Source: Lachnospiraceae bacterium | GTDB lineage: Bacteria; Bacillota; Clostridia; Lachnospirales; Lachnospiraceae | Reading direction: 5' to 3' | Assembly: GCA_022845895.1 (NCBI GenBank) | Contig: AP025573.1 | Span: 3,196,501 to 3,260,500 of the forward strand | Length of the DNA stretch: 64,000 bases | Shown: positions 34,590 through 43,444 of the stretch, in pieces | Numbering within the stretch: the first letter of the stretch is position 1 | Layout: the number at the start of each line of letters is the position of its first letter | The notes under the pieces: model-generated | What the model saw: only the letters and a program-made list of their open reading frames with translations | The model's database searches: none | Told to the model about the DNA's origin: nothing | Position numbers and translations under genes: made by a program

Positions 34590-35594
34590 CTACTCTGAAT
34601 AGGACCTAAGCATCTCGATATAATCCTTGACACCGTTCTCATCTGTCCTTGACAATTCAATCGGGTCTACAACAATGTCTTTTTCCACTTTTTCTCCGCC
34701 TAGCACTTTGACGAGATCATCCACTGACTGATAACCTATATCATATGTCTGCTGTGCAGAAGTCGCCTGCAGTATGTTGTCTTCGTCTAATAGGAAATTC
34801 GCAATCTGCTCGCTGGAATCAACGCCAAACACGAACACCTCGCCTGACCTTCCTTCATTCTTCACCGCCATCACTGCACCAACTGTATTCGGATCGCAAT
34901 TTCCAAAAATCACATTGATCTCCGGATTAGCAGTCAACATATCCTGCGCCTTCTGAAGTGCCATTTCTGCAGTCCATGCTTCTTGTCTTGAAACGATTTC
35001 AACACCTTCCATTCCCTCAAGCTGGCTTTCAAATCCTTCACATCTGGAATTGCTGTTTTCAGGAATTAATGTTGCGAATTCTATGATTCCAACTTTCGCT
35101 TCCCCGTTCAATTCCTCTTCAATAAACTTTCTGGCATTTTTTCCTGTCGTTTCACCTAATGCAGTCTGGTTGCTCTGTACCGTGCTGGCCTGGAAATCAG
35201 CATTCATCTTCGTATTGACGACGACAATCTGCAATCCTTTATCATAAGCTTTCTGCAAAGCCGCAACGGATGTCTCGGCATCCAGAATATTGATAGCAAT
35301 TCCGTCCACGCCGCTGGACATGTAAGTGTTGACTAATTCGCTCTCTTTATCGACACTGTCATTACTGTTTCCTTCCAGGAATTTCACATTATTGTCTTCT
35401 GCCGCATCACGCATGCCCTGATGCATCATCTTAGAGAACTCATCATTTTGAAATACGACTCCGGCTACTGTAAGCTCTTTTTTTTCTTTGTCACCTGTAT
35501 CTTCATTTTTTTCTTCTTTTGCCGAACATCCCGCAACCAGCGTAAGTGCCAATACCATTGACAAAATAAATGCTACTCTTTTTCCTTTTTTCAT
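34590..35594 (-). CDS. Sugar-type substrate-binding lipoprotein (RbsB-like)
   Basis: A 334-residue extracytoplasmic binding protein. The lipoprotein signal is MKKGKRVAFILSMVLALTLV followed by the lipobox VAGCS. The two-lobe periplasmic-binding-protein type 1 fold is seen in VAGVVFQNDEFSKMMHQGMR, VDGIAINILDAETSVAALQ and VIFGNCDPNTVGAVMAV. ATG 35594 has GAGAGGG upstream; the longer frame adds ten residues without a ribosome site. In this operon the ligand is likely a cyclitol, uronate-like acid or a nitrogen-bearing derivative. Confidence 0.9.
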   Translation of the reverse strand: MKKGKRVAFILSMVLALTLVAGCSAKEEKNEDTGDKEKKELTVAGVVFQNDEFSKMMHQGMRDAAEDNNVKFLEGNSNDSVDKESELVNTYMSSGVDGIAINILDAETSVAALQKAYDKGLQIVVVNTKMNADFQASTVQSNQTALGETTGKNARKFIEEELNGEAKVGIIEFATLIPENSNSRCEGFESQLEGMEGVEIVSRQEAWTAEMALQKAQDMLTANPEINVIFGNCDPNTVGAVMAVKNEGRSGEVFVFGVDSSEQIANFLLDEDNILQATSAQQTYDIGYQSVDDLVKVLGGEKVEKDIVVDPIELSRTDENGVKDYIEMLRSYSE

Positions 35595-35624
35595 AATGTA
35601 TCCCTCTCTTATCTTTGCATTCAT

Positions 35625-36464
35625 CTAAAAATCCTTTGTCTCAAAAAATTCATCCGGTGATTCTCCTGTGCGCACGAAAGTATTCAGCTCTTTCATTGCC
35701 GCCATCTCATCATCTGTCAGCTCAAAGTCGAAAATATTAAAGTTTTCTTCCATCCTCTCTTTATGTGTCGTCTTGGGCACCGTTCTGACATTCCTCTGAT
35801 AATGCCAGCGCAGCGTAATCTGTACAAGGCTTTTATTGTATTTTTCCGCTGCTTTTACAATAGGCTCTTTGTCAAGCCTGCCCCACACAATCGGACGCCA
35901 GGCCTCGACCTGAATCTTTTCTGCCTGGCAGAAAGCAATCAGGTCGTTCGGCTGAAACATCGGATGTATCTCAATCTGATTTACAAACGGCGCCGTGTTA
36001 CAGTGATTCAGCAGATTTTTCATTATTGGCTTAGTAAAATTGCAAACGCCGATTACCCTGATTAATTTCTCCTCATATAATCTTTCAAACGCTTTCCATG
36101 TAGGCAGATAACTCTCTTCTTCCAGTCCCGGCCAGTGCATAAGGTACTGATCCAGATACTCCAGGCCCAGCCTTTTCAGTGAAGCCTCAAATGCTCTCAG
36201 CGTGTTATCATATCCATGAGAGTCATTCCAGAGCTTTGTAGTGATATATAGCTGCTCACGGGGTATCCCACATTCTCTGATTCCTGTTCCGATACCTTCT
36301 TCGTTTTTGTAAATCATAGCAGTATCTATACTACGGTATCCTGATTCTACTGCATCTTTTACACACCTGGCTGCCACTTCTCCATTTTCCGTAAGGAAAG
36401 TTCCCAATCCTATTGCCGGGACTTTCACCCCATTTCTCAACTGAAATTCCGGGATTTTTTTCAT
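35625..36464 (-). CDS. Aldo-keto reductase
   Basis: A 279-residue NAD(P)H-dependent aldo-keto reductase of the AKR5-like group. The catalytic tetrad is visible: Asp in YRSIDTAMIY with the Tyr eight residues on, Lys in ITTKLWN and His in LMHWPG. The cofactor-binding C-terminus is VPKTTHKERMEENFNIFDFE. It lies between uxaE and the lipoprotein gene. No Gfo/Idh-type inositol dehydrogenase is present in the window, so this enzyme is one candidate for the missing first oxidation, though that role is unusual for the family. Confidence 0.87.
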   Translation of the reverse strand: MKKIPEFQLRNGVKVPAIGLGTFLTENGEVAARCVKDAVESGYRSIDTAMIYKNEEGIGTGIRECGIPREQLYITTKLWNDSHGYDNTLRAFEASLKRLGLEYLDQYLMHWPGLEEESYLPTWKAFERLYEEKLIRVIGVCNFTKPIMKNLLNHCNTAPFVNQIEIHPMFQPNDLIAFCQAEKIQVEAWRPIVWGRLDKEPIVKAAEKYNKSLVQITLRWHYQRNVRTVPKTTHKERMEENFNIFDFELTDDEMAAMKELNTFVRTGESPDEFFETKDF

Positions 36465-36561
36465 GTTCTTTTTCTCCTCTCTTCATTTGGTACAAATATA
36501 ATTTCATGTCTTATATTACTATTCTTCTACAGACCTCACTCCTTCCCTTCTATATTTATGC

Positions 36562-38004
36562 TCACAGACACTGCAAACTTATCAAATGCTTCTCAATGTG
36601 CTGTTCTACTTGTCTTCTGTACGCTGCCTCATTCTTCCGAAGAGATGCGTATATCTCATCCTGCATCTTTTTATCTCTGAGCAGTATTCCATATGCGATA
36701 TGCATAAGCTGCCTGGAATCATCCTGGTCTATATAAGCAGGAAGCTCATCGTCCGTTGCCGTGTCAAGCGGCTTGACCACGGACACGTCGCAGTCCACCT
36801 TATAGTAAGACCTTGCCTCATCCAGATGTTCCAGCGCTATCCAGTGCATCCTGCGGTACAGGTCCGGCGCGTTTCTTGCAATTACCCGTACTGCCTCCAG
36901 CCAGCTCGTTCCAGATGTCTTGACGTGAAAGAGGCCTTTCGTCTCATCGGCTATGACGGGAAAAACTCTGAACTTGTCACTTCCGGAATGAATGCTCACC
37001 TTATGCCCATAACAGGCCGCGACCACACAGTGTATCCGGAGATTACGGCGGAAGCTTTCTGTATCCCCTATGTAGTCGATTCCTTTCTGAAATTCTCCGA
37101 CGAACTTCGGCGCGATGCTGCTGATACGCACATGCCGCTTCTTAAGTTCCCTTGCCACGAAATAATGGGCCGCCGCACTTGTCGTATGAACGGTCTCATC
37201 AAGCGATATCTCATAATCAATACGCCGTCCCCTGCTGCAGATGAGTTCCATATATATCTCTTCTGCAAGCTCTACCGCATCCAGATATGTAACCAGAATC
37301 TCCATCCATGTCTGCCTTGTATAGGTAATGCCAATTGATGCGGCATGCGTCAGATTCAGATACTCCTCTTCCAGAATCAGGCGCTTCCTGGCCGGAATCC
37401 GTTCATAAGCCCGGCTTAACGCCTCCGCCTGGGCCGGCGGTTCCTTCAGGACGCCGGAACAGTCCAACGTAATCATAGAACAGCCATGCTCCAGTGCCGC
37501 CTCTACCTCCTGCTTCGTCTTCAGGTGGTCGCCGTCCGCACCATAGCCTTCTCTGTAGCCGGATTTGAATACGGCCCATGAAGCCGCATCGATAACGTCA
37601 TCATACGAACGCCCCGTAAGGTAGAGTTCCCGCAGGCTCTGCTGCGCCAGGACAGGCTTTACCCTTGTCTGCCTGACTGCCGCAAGCTGGCCTGCATTCG
37701 CAAGCCCGAGCCTGTCGCCGCAGCCAAAGGACGCCGTAGCTGCCCCTATTGCCTGCGGCCTTGTATATCCTATTTCCATGTTGAGAACCAGCCGGTTCGC
37801 GTGGTTCAACGGACAGATCTTAATCCCACCTACGGCTTCTCCTTCAAAAAGGAATGCTTTGCAGCCGTCCACGATAAGACACTCTTTTTCTGCTGCCGTG
37901 GCGTAGATTGCCCGCAGCCCTTCCGTCTGTGCATAAGTGCTTTCCTTTATCCAGATATCGCCATCCGGCATTGCCTGCCTGATTTTCACTATGTATCTGT
38001 CCAT
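36562..38004 (-). CDS. uxaE: UxaE-type D-tagaturonate 3-epimerase
   Basis: UxaE epimerises D-tagaturonate to D-fructuronate, replacing the UxaB/UxaA branch. The 480-residue sequence keeps the family's features: ARELKKRHVRISSIAPKFVG, GIDYIGDTESF, VSIHSGSDKFRVFP with the metal-binding His, and HVKTSGTSWLEAVRVIA. GGGAGGAAG precedes ATG 38004. It follows iolN by 40 bases, and IolN with IolO produces exactly its substrate. This places it in the Thermotoga-type inositol route rather than ordinary galacturonate use. Confidence 0.85.
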   Translation of the reverse strand: MDRYIVKIRQAMPDGDIWIKESTYAQTEGLRAIYATAAEKECLIVDGCKAFLFEGEAVGGIKICPLNHANRLVLNMEIGYTRPQAIGAATASFGCGDRLGLANAGQLAAVRQTRVKPVLAQQSLRELYLTGRSYDDVIDAASWAVFKSGYREGYGADGDHLKTKQEVEAALEHGCSMITLDCSGVLKEPPAQAEALSRAYERIPARKRLILEEEYLNLTHAASIGITYTRQTWMEILVTYLDAVELAEEIYMELICSRGRRIDYEISLDETVHTTSAAAHYFVARELKKRHVRISSIAPKFVGEFQKGIDYIGDTESFRRNLRIHCVVAACYGHKVSIHSGSDKFRVFPVIADETKGLFHVKTSGTSWLEAVRVIARNAPDLYRRMHWIALEHLDEARSYYKVDCDVSVVKPLDTATDDELPAYIDQDDSRQLMHIAYGILLRDKKMQDEIYASLRKNEAAYRRQVEQHIEKHLISLQCL

Positions 38005-38044
38005 ACAGCTCTTCCTCCCGGTTCATCAATATATCATTACAACA

Positions 38045-39175
38045 TTAAAGATGTTCAAAAACTCCCATGCGCGGAAGCTCATCGATGGACTTCCAGCCTT
38101 CGCTCAATGGTTCTTTTAAGAATGGCTCCATTTCCTTAGGATCTCTCAGCGATACTTTATCAACCGGCGGAACAGTTCCTGCCGGATACGCCTCTAGTAT
38201 CTGGTCGTGCAGAAGCGTCAGGTACTTCAAGATAGCCACGATTGGCCTCTTTGCCTTTCTGGCATCGGACTGGGATGGTACGCCGACGATGCCCTCCGGT
38301 GTCGCCGATCTCTCAATCGCCGCATGTCCCTCTCCTTCGCTCCAACGGCACGGACGTCGGAACGGATCTACCGACTTGTCCATGTGTCCGTCCGGCAGAA
38401 GGCCTTCTCCAAGCTTATCCTGCACATACTGCATATCTACCATCTCTTTGAACATAAGCAGTGCAACGGATGTCTCAGCCTCATCGGCATGTACGAAATG
38501 AGTCTCAAGGCTCAGTTCGTCTGACGTCGGATAGAAGAATTCACGTACTGCCCTGTGCCAGTCGATGACCCGGAATATGCCAGGAAGCTGGTAACGCTTG
38601 CAGAATTCCTGTATTGCAGACTCAATCATCCAGAGATGCCCGTGATTATTGATAAAAATGATTTTGCGGTATCCATCGTTCCACAGACCGAGCATCGTAT
38701 AGATGAGCGTCTCTTTTACAACTTCTTCCGGCATGATGACCGTACCTGGCATACCGATATGATGATATGGATGGCCTCCGTAATTGAGCGGCGGAAATGC
38801 CAGATTAACCTCCTGGCTGTGCTTCTTCGTATATCGGCGTACACCTTCTACAATCTGCGAACACATGAACGTATCCAGCCCCGTATTGTTGTGTAGACCG
38901 TGATTTTCCGTACAGCCAAGCGGTACAAAGACGATATCATCCCTGCGGCGCTTCTCAATCTGGACAGCTCTCGGCGTATTCTGGATATAGGTTCCTGCAA
39001 CGCCGAGCTCTGGAGCAGAAGGTATGCCATATTCCAGCAGCACTTCATCGAGCTGGTCTTCCGTCATATCCCATACTTCCTTTTTCAGCCTTCCCACTTC
39101 ATTATCTTCAAATAGGATATTGGGATCATCTGTTCTAATCCATTTCTTTTCGGACTCATTTAATTGTATCTTCAA
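38045..39175 (-). CDS. iolN: IolN-type 3-dehydro-scyllo-inosose (diketo-inositol) hydrolase, creatininase family
   Basis: IolN opens the ring of the diketo-inositol made by two dehydrogenations and yields 5-keto-L-gluconate. The 376-residue protein has the creatininase-family metal motifs VFVPLGCTENHGLHNNTGLD, NYGGHPYHHIGMPGT, IFINNHGHLWM and HFVHADEAETSVA. A TTG start at 39175 (MKIQLNESEKKW) is chosen: AGGAGG lies ten bases before it, and the longer frame would run through an operator. It heads the minus-strand operon and is divergent from the dehydrogenase-iolO-lacI genes. Assignment is by recognised similarity to Thermotoga IolN, not by alignment here. Confidence 0.78.
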   Translation of the reverse strand: MKIQLNESEKKWIRTDDPNILFEDNEVGRLKKEVWDMTEDQLDEVLLEYGIPSAPELGVAGTYIQNTPRAVQIEKRRRDDIVFVPLGCTENHGLHNNTGLDTFMCSQIVEGVRRYTKKHSQEVNLAFPPLNYGGHPYHHIGMPGTVIMPEEVVKETLIYTMLGLWNDGYRKIIFINNHGHLWMIESAIQEFCKRYQLPGIFRVIDWHRAVREFFYPTSDELSLETHFVHADEAETSVALLMFKEMVDMQYVQDKLGEGLLPDGHMDKSVDPFRRPCRWSEGEGHAAIERSATPEGIVGVPSQSDARKAKRPIVAILKYLTLLHDQILEAYPAGTVPPVDKVSLRDPKEMEPFLKEPLSEGWKSIDELPRMGVFEHL

Positions 39176-39217
39176 TCTCTTTCTGCCTCCTTTTTCTTGA
39201 TTATTAGTCGTATTTTT

Positions 39218-39227
39218 AAAACGTTTT
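39218..39227. promoter_or_regulatory. LacI-family operator 1 (iolN side)
   Basis: AAAACGTTTT, a perfect palindrome with the CG centre typical of LacI-family sites, lies 42 bases before the iolN start in the divergent region. Confidence 0.65.
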
Positions 39228-39380
39228 TCTAATTCAATACTATCATCAGTGCCGTTTATTGTCAATATTTTTATAAATAACCATCATTTTTTACATTTTA
39301 TTATTGATTTTTTTGGAAGTTATGACTATAATATGATTAAATCTTTTTGTTATATCAAACTTACTTTTTATCGTATTTGC

Positions 39381-39390
39381 GAAACGTTTT
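39381..39390. promoter_or_regulatory. LacI-family operator 2 (dehydrogenase side)
   Basis: GAAACGTTTT in the context TTTGCGAAACGTTTTTAGAG, 68 bases before the dehydrogenase start. The same TTTGCGAAACGTTT occurs at 49561-49573 before the GAPDH operon. Confidence 0.7.
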
Positions 39391-39457
39391 TAGAGAAATA
39401 CTTAACTTTTTAATCAAATCTATTGCACTGTATTTAGAAAGAAAAGGAGAATCTTAC

Positions 39458-40516
39458 ATGAAATCAATTATATTTAAAAAACCTGGCGTATACGCTTATG
39501 AAGACCGCCCCGAACCACAGATTCAAAACCGTGACGATGTCAAGATAAAAGTGCTCGGCGTAGGCATCTGCGGCACAGACCTGCACGTACTTATGGATCC
39601 TCCCATGCATCCGGCCAGGCCCGATATCATCTTTGGACACGAATACTGCGGGGAGGTCGCAGAAGTCGGACCGGATATCGGCTGGCTCAAGCCAGGCGAC
39701 AAGGTTATCGTAGATCCGCATCCTCCTTGCGGCAGCTGCAAGAACTGCAGAAGCGACAGGCCCAATCTGTGTACGACGCTATACAGCCAGCAGGACAGCC
39801 CCTGGCCGGAGCACGGGGTCACAAGAGGACTGTTTGCCGACGGGGCACTGTGCAGCTATACGGTAGTTCCTTCTATCTCCGTCTATAAGATCGACAACCG
39901 CACACCGTTCGAACAGGCGGCACTTGCCGAACCTCTTTCCTGTGTCGGTTACGCCATAGAAAAGCTGGATATCCAGGCCGGCGAGACCGTGTGCATACTC
40001 GGTGCGGGCCCTATGGGGCTTCTGTTTGCTTCTATGGCAAGGGCAAACGGGGCGACCAAAGTTATCGTATCCGAACCTTATGAATACCGCAGAGAAAAAG
40101 CTATGAAATGTGGCGCTACGCACGTAGTCAATCCAAAGGAAGAAGATATAAGGCAGGTCTGCCTCGACCTGACCGACGGGCTCGGCGTGGACCATTGCAT
40201 CGAGGCAGTAGGGCAGCTCCTTCAGATGAGCATCGATGTCATCCGTCCAGGCGGAAAAATCGTAATGTTCGGTCATGATGAGACGGCCGTACCGCAGATC
40301 CGCCTGGCGGATATCGTCCGCAAAGAGGCGGCAATATACGGAGGCTTCCTTGGAAAATATTATTTTGAAAAGACAGCCCGGATCATCGAAAGCGGCATAC
40401 TCCCGCTGGAAGAAATCGTAACCCATACTTTCCCTATAAGCGAATATGAAAAAGGGCTGGAGCTTTTGCGGGCCGGCAAAGCTTTGAAGATCGTCATCTA
40501 TCCGGAAGAATATTAG
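39458..40516 (+). CDS. Zinc-dependent medium-chain dehydrogenase, probable cyclitol or aldonate dehydrogenase
   Basis: A 352-residue medium-chain alcohol dehydrogenase. Catalytic zinc ligands are in GICGTDLH and FGHEYCGEV; the structural zinc site is PCGSCKNCRSDRPNLC; the NAD loop is ILGAGPMGLLFAS. In the Thermotoga pathway IolM (same superfamily) oxidises scyllo-inosose at C3, the step before IolN. This protein is shorter than I recall for Thermotoga IolM and also resembles L-galactonate/L-idonate 5-dehydrogenases, so the exact substrate is open. AAAGGAGA precedes ATG 39458. It is the first gene of the dehydrogenase-iolO-lacI operon. Confidence 0.75.
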   Translation: MKSIIFKKPGVYAYEDRPEPQIQNRDDVKIKVLGVGICGTDLHVLMDPPMHPARPDIIFGHEYCGEVAEVGPDIGWLKPGDKVIVDPHPPCGSCKNCRSDRPNLCTTLYSQQDSPWPEHGVTRGLFADGALCSYTVVPSISVYKIDNRTPFEQAALAEPLSCVGYAIEKLDIQAGETVCILGAGPMGLLFASMARANGATKVIVSEPYEYRREKAMKCGATHVVNPKEEDIRQVCLDLTDGLGVDHCIEAVGQLLQMSIDVIRPGGKIVMFGHDETAVPQIRLADIVRKEAAIYGGFLGKYYFEKTARIIESGILPLEEIVTHTFPISEYEKGLELLRAGKALKIVIYPEEY

Positions 40517-40527
40517 GAGGTATCGAA

Positions 40528-41349
40528 TTGCACATTCAATTATCCCTTACCCTTACCGACAGGATAATCGGCAGCGCCCCCTTTCTATATGAAGGGGCCT
40601 TCGAGTCAGGAATCGCTTATGCCCGCAGGCTCGGATATGACGGAGTAGAACTGCATGCTTCAGACCCGTCGGCGCTTCATTCGCCAGATTTAACTACAGC
40701 TCTTAAGGAGAACGACATACAGGTGACTGCTCTTGGCACAGGCCGTCTCTATGTCAACAAAGGACTGTCACTGACCGATGGAGATAAAGCGGTGCGCAGC
40801 GAAGCAGTCCGTAAGATGAAAGAGTACATTGACACGGCTGCCGCCTTACGTTCCATCGTTATCATCGGCTGCGTAAGAGGCAATGTCCCATCTCCCGATA
40901 AATACAGCGATACGCTTCGGCTGCTCGGGGAATCCATGCACACGCTGGACGACTACGCTGCCAGGCAGGGCGTGACTATGGTATTTGAGCCAATCAACCG
41001 CTATGAGAACAACTACCTGTGCAGCACTTATGAAATAGCGGATTTCCTTCATACGAACCAGCTGAAGAATATTAAAATGATGATGGATACGTTTCACATG
41101 AATATAGAGGAAAAAGATATCGGACAGGCAGTCACAGACAACATCGGCGACATCAGATATGTACACTTCGCCGACTCCAACCGCCTCTGGCCGGGAAAGG
41201 GGCATATTGATTTCCGGCAAATAATTGAAATATTTTCCAATTACAAGTATAATGGAACAATAAGTGCAGAGTGTCTTCCTCTGCCGACGAAACAGGATGC
41301 TGCCGTCAACTGGCTGTCTTCCGTAAAGGAGTTGTTAGAACAGATATGA
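40528..41349 (+). CDS. iolO: IolO-type 5-keto-L-gluconate epimerase
   Basis: TIM-barrel epimerase converting 5-keto-L-gluconate to D-tagaturonate. The 273 residues match my memory of Thermotoga IolO closely: ALGTGRLYVNKGLSLT, IVIIGCVRGN, VFEPINRYEN, MDTFHMNIEE, HFADSNRLWPGKGHIDF and SAECLPLP. Metal ligands are the Glu, Asp, His and Glu in those blocks. A TTG start at 40528 follows AGGAGG with a 7-base spacer, and that ribosome site overlaps the stop of the dehydrogenase. Its stop overlaps the lacI start (ATGA). Confidence 0.88.
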   Translation: MHIQLSLTLTDRIIGSAPFLYEGAFESGIAYARRLGYDGVELHASDPSALHSPDLTTALKENDIQVTALGTGRLYVNKGLSLTDGDKAVRSEAVRKMKEYIDTAAALRSIVIIGCVRGNVPSPDKYSDTLRLLGESMHTLDDYAARQGVTMVFEPINRYENNYLCSTYEIADFLHTNQLKNIKMMMDTFHMNIEEKDIGQAVTDNIGDIRYVHFADSNRLWPGKGHIDFRQIIEIFSNYKYNGTISAECLPLPTKQDAAVNWLSSVKELLEQI

Positions 41350-42419
41350 CAAAAAACACAAAACCGGTAGGAATCAAGGACGTCGCAAGACGTGCCAATG
41401 TCTCTATCTCTACTGTATCAAATGTATTGAACGGGACAAAGACCGTAAGTGCGTCACTGCAGGAACGTGTCATGAATGCCGTCAGCGAGCTGAACTATGA
41501 AGTCAATATGGTTGCCCGCGGCCTGAAAAGTGGAAAGACCAACACAATTGCAGTAATCGTTCCCTCCCTTACAAGTGTTTTTTTCCCTCCTCTTTTGAAA
41601 AGTATACAGACCGTCGCTAATCAGAACGGTTATTCGCTCAGCGTATTCGGCACGACCGGAAGGCTAGAGCGGGAAAAAGAATACATCCAGACGCTTCGTT
41701 CCCAATGGATCGACGGTATCCTGCTCTCCTCCTGCGTGGACACCGATGCCCCGGATTCCGCAGAGTATATCGATATGCTGTCAGACTTGAGCGTCAATGG
41801 CCATCCGATTCCTCTTATCTGCCTGGAATCGGCTATCGGTCCAAAGTTGGATGCTGTTGTCATGGATGACAAGGAAGGGCTTAAGACTGCCACGGAACAT
41901 CTGATCGGCCTGGGCAGAAAACGAATCGCCTACATAGCAGCTCCCACCACGTTCTCTATGGGCAAATCAAGACGCGAAGGATATCTGGCTGCGCTGAAGC
42001 AGAATGAGCTGCCGGTGGACAGCCAGCTGATGATAGAAGGAGACTATTCTCCGGTAAGCGGTTATGATTGTATGAACGCGCTTCTTGCAAGGGATGTCGG
42101 GCTGGACGCGGTAGCTGTCGGAAACGATCAGATGGGAATCGGCGCTATCAGGGCTATCCTGGACGCAGGACTGCGCGTCCCGGAAGACATCGCAGTTATC
42201 GGCTATAACGACAACTTCCCCGCCTCTCTCATCCAGCCGTCGCTGTCTACCATCCATGTCCCCAAGACGGAGATGGGAAAGATGGCATTTGAACTGTTCC
42301 AGCGAAGAGCAGAAAACCCCAACGCATCAAGGATGCTCGTGAGACTGAACGGTGACCTGGTGGTGCGTAATTCCACCGTAGCCGCGGCAGATACGTCATG
42401 GGACCTTCGCAGCTGGTAG
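41346..42419 (+). CDS. LacI-family repressor of the inositol-type regulon
   Basis: A 357-residue LacI protein. The helix-turn-helix and hinge are GIKDVARRANVSISTVSNVL and EVNMVARGLKSGKTNTIAVI. A periplasmic-binding-like sensor follows (VDGILL-like IDGILLSSCVDT, KRIAYIAAPTTFSMGKSRR, AVGNDQMGIGAIRAIL). ATG 41346 overlaps the iolO stop. LacI proteins with this hinge type bind CG-centred palindromes, and four AAACGTTT sites lie before the iolN, dehydrogenase and GAPDH genes. An effector from the pathway is expected but not shown. Confidence 0.9.
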   Translation: MTKNTKPVGIKDVARRANVSISTVSNVLNGTKTVSASLQERVMNAVSELNYEVNMVARGLKSGKTNTIAVIVPSLTSVFFPPLLKSIQTVANQNGYSLSVFGTTGRLEREKEYIQTLRSQWIDGILLSSCVDTDAPDSAEYIDMLSDLSVNGHPIPLICLESAIGPKLDAVVMDDKEGLKTATEHLIGLGRKRIAYIAAPTTFSMGKSRREGYLAALKQNELPVDSQLMIEGDYSPVSGYDCMNALLARDVGLDAVAVGNDQMGIGAIRAILDAGLRVPEDIAVIGYNDNFPASLIQPSLSTIHVPKTEMGKMAFELFQRRAENPNASRMLVRLNGDLVVRNSTVAAADTSWDLRSW

Positions 42420-42431
42420 TCCATGAAACAT

Positions 42432-42478
42432 AAAGCAGCGCCCGGAGAATCATTTCCATCTTCTCCGGGCGCTGCTTT
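42432..42478. terminator. Bidirectional terminator
   Basis: AAAGCAGCGCCCGGAGAA (42432-42449) pairs perfectly over 18 bases with its complement at 42461-42478, flanked by A and T. It separates the convergent lacI and transketolase genes and can end both transcripts. Confidence 0.85.
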
Positions 42479-42487
42479 GTACTATCT

Positions 42488-43444
42488 TTACAGCTTTCCT
42501 GTCTTTCTCACTTCCTCTACGATGCGTTCTGCCGTCAGCCCAAAGCGTTCCTCCAGGTATTCCTGAGGCCCTACTTCTCCAAACTCATCTTCTACGGCAA
42601 CATACCCAAGCGGAACCGGATACGTACACCCGAGAAATTCTGACACAGCGCTGTACAGCCCGCCAATCTTATTATGGTTTTCTGCCGTCACGACCGCGCC
42701 GGCCTTTTTGGCATATTTCAGGACAAGCGCTTCATCCAGCGGCTTTACCGTAAACATGTCAATCACCGTTATCTTGATATTGTCATCTGCCAGTCTGCGG
42801 GCCGCCTCAACCGCCTTTGCAACCATGATGCCGCATGCGATGACGACCGCATCCGTGCCATATTCCTTAACGACAATACCTTTTCCGGGCTCAAACCTGG
42901 ATCCGTCTTCATATATCTTTGCATTGCTTTTACGCCCTACGCGGATATATTTGATTCCAGACATATCCTTGCACTGCGCCAGAATATCTTTGAGCATCGC
43001 CGCATCTGTTATGTCAAACACATACGCTCCCGGAAGAGCCCGGTACAGGGCCATATCTTCGAACGGCATATGGGTCCCTCCATTAAAGGCCGCACATACG
43101 CCGGGATCCGTCCCAATGACGGTGATAGAATTGCCCGCATACCCCCCTGACAAGAATATCTGGTCATAACAGCGGCGGGATGCAAAGGTACCGAACGTAT
43201 GCACAATCGGCTTGAAGCCAGCGCTTGAAAGCCCTGCCGCTATGCCTGCCATGTTGGCTTCGGCTATGCCGCAGTTTATCGCCTGGTGGGGATTCTCCTT
43301 TGCCCATTTCGACGTTCCGATGCAGCTCATCAAATCGGCATCCAGATAAATGACATCTTTATCTTCCTCCGCCAGACGGGGGATGACTTCTCCCAGCACT
43401 TCCTTAAATGGCCGGTCTTTCTTTCCATCAAATACGATATTCAT
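42488..43444 (-). CDS. Transketolase, C-terminal subunit
   Basis: A 318-residue second half of a split transketolase: the pyrimidine-binding domain (DVIYLDADLMSCIG, INCGIAEANMAGIAAGL with the conserved Glu, SGGYAGNSITVIGTDPGVCA) and the C-terminal domain (ITVIDMFTVKPLDE, VTAENHNKIGGLYSAV). It works as a heterotetramer with the upstream gene and thiamine diphosphate. Its start overlaps the N-subunit stop by four bases. Split transketolases usually serve the non-oxidative pentose route; here the operon partners suggest a dedicated role. Confidence 0.92.
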   Translation of the reverse strand: MNIVFDGKKDRPFKEVLGEVIPRLAEEDKDVIYLDADLMSCIGTSKWAKENPHQAINCGIAEANMAGIAAGLSSAGFKPIVHTFGTFASRRCYDQIFLSGGYAGNSITVIGTDPGVCAAFNGGTHMPFEDMALYRALPGAYVFDITDAAMLKDILAQCKDMSGIKYIRVGRKSNAKIYEDGSRFEPGKGIVVKEYGTDAVVIACGIMVAKAVEAARRLADDNIKITVIDMFTVKPLDEALVLKYAKKAGAVVTAENHNKIGGLYSAVSEFLGCTYPVPLGYVAVEDEFGEVGPQEYLEERFGLTAERIVEEVRKTGKL

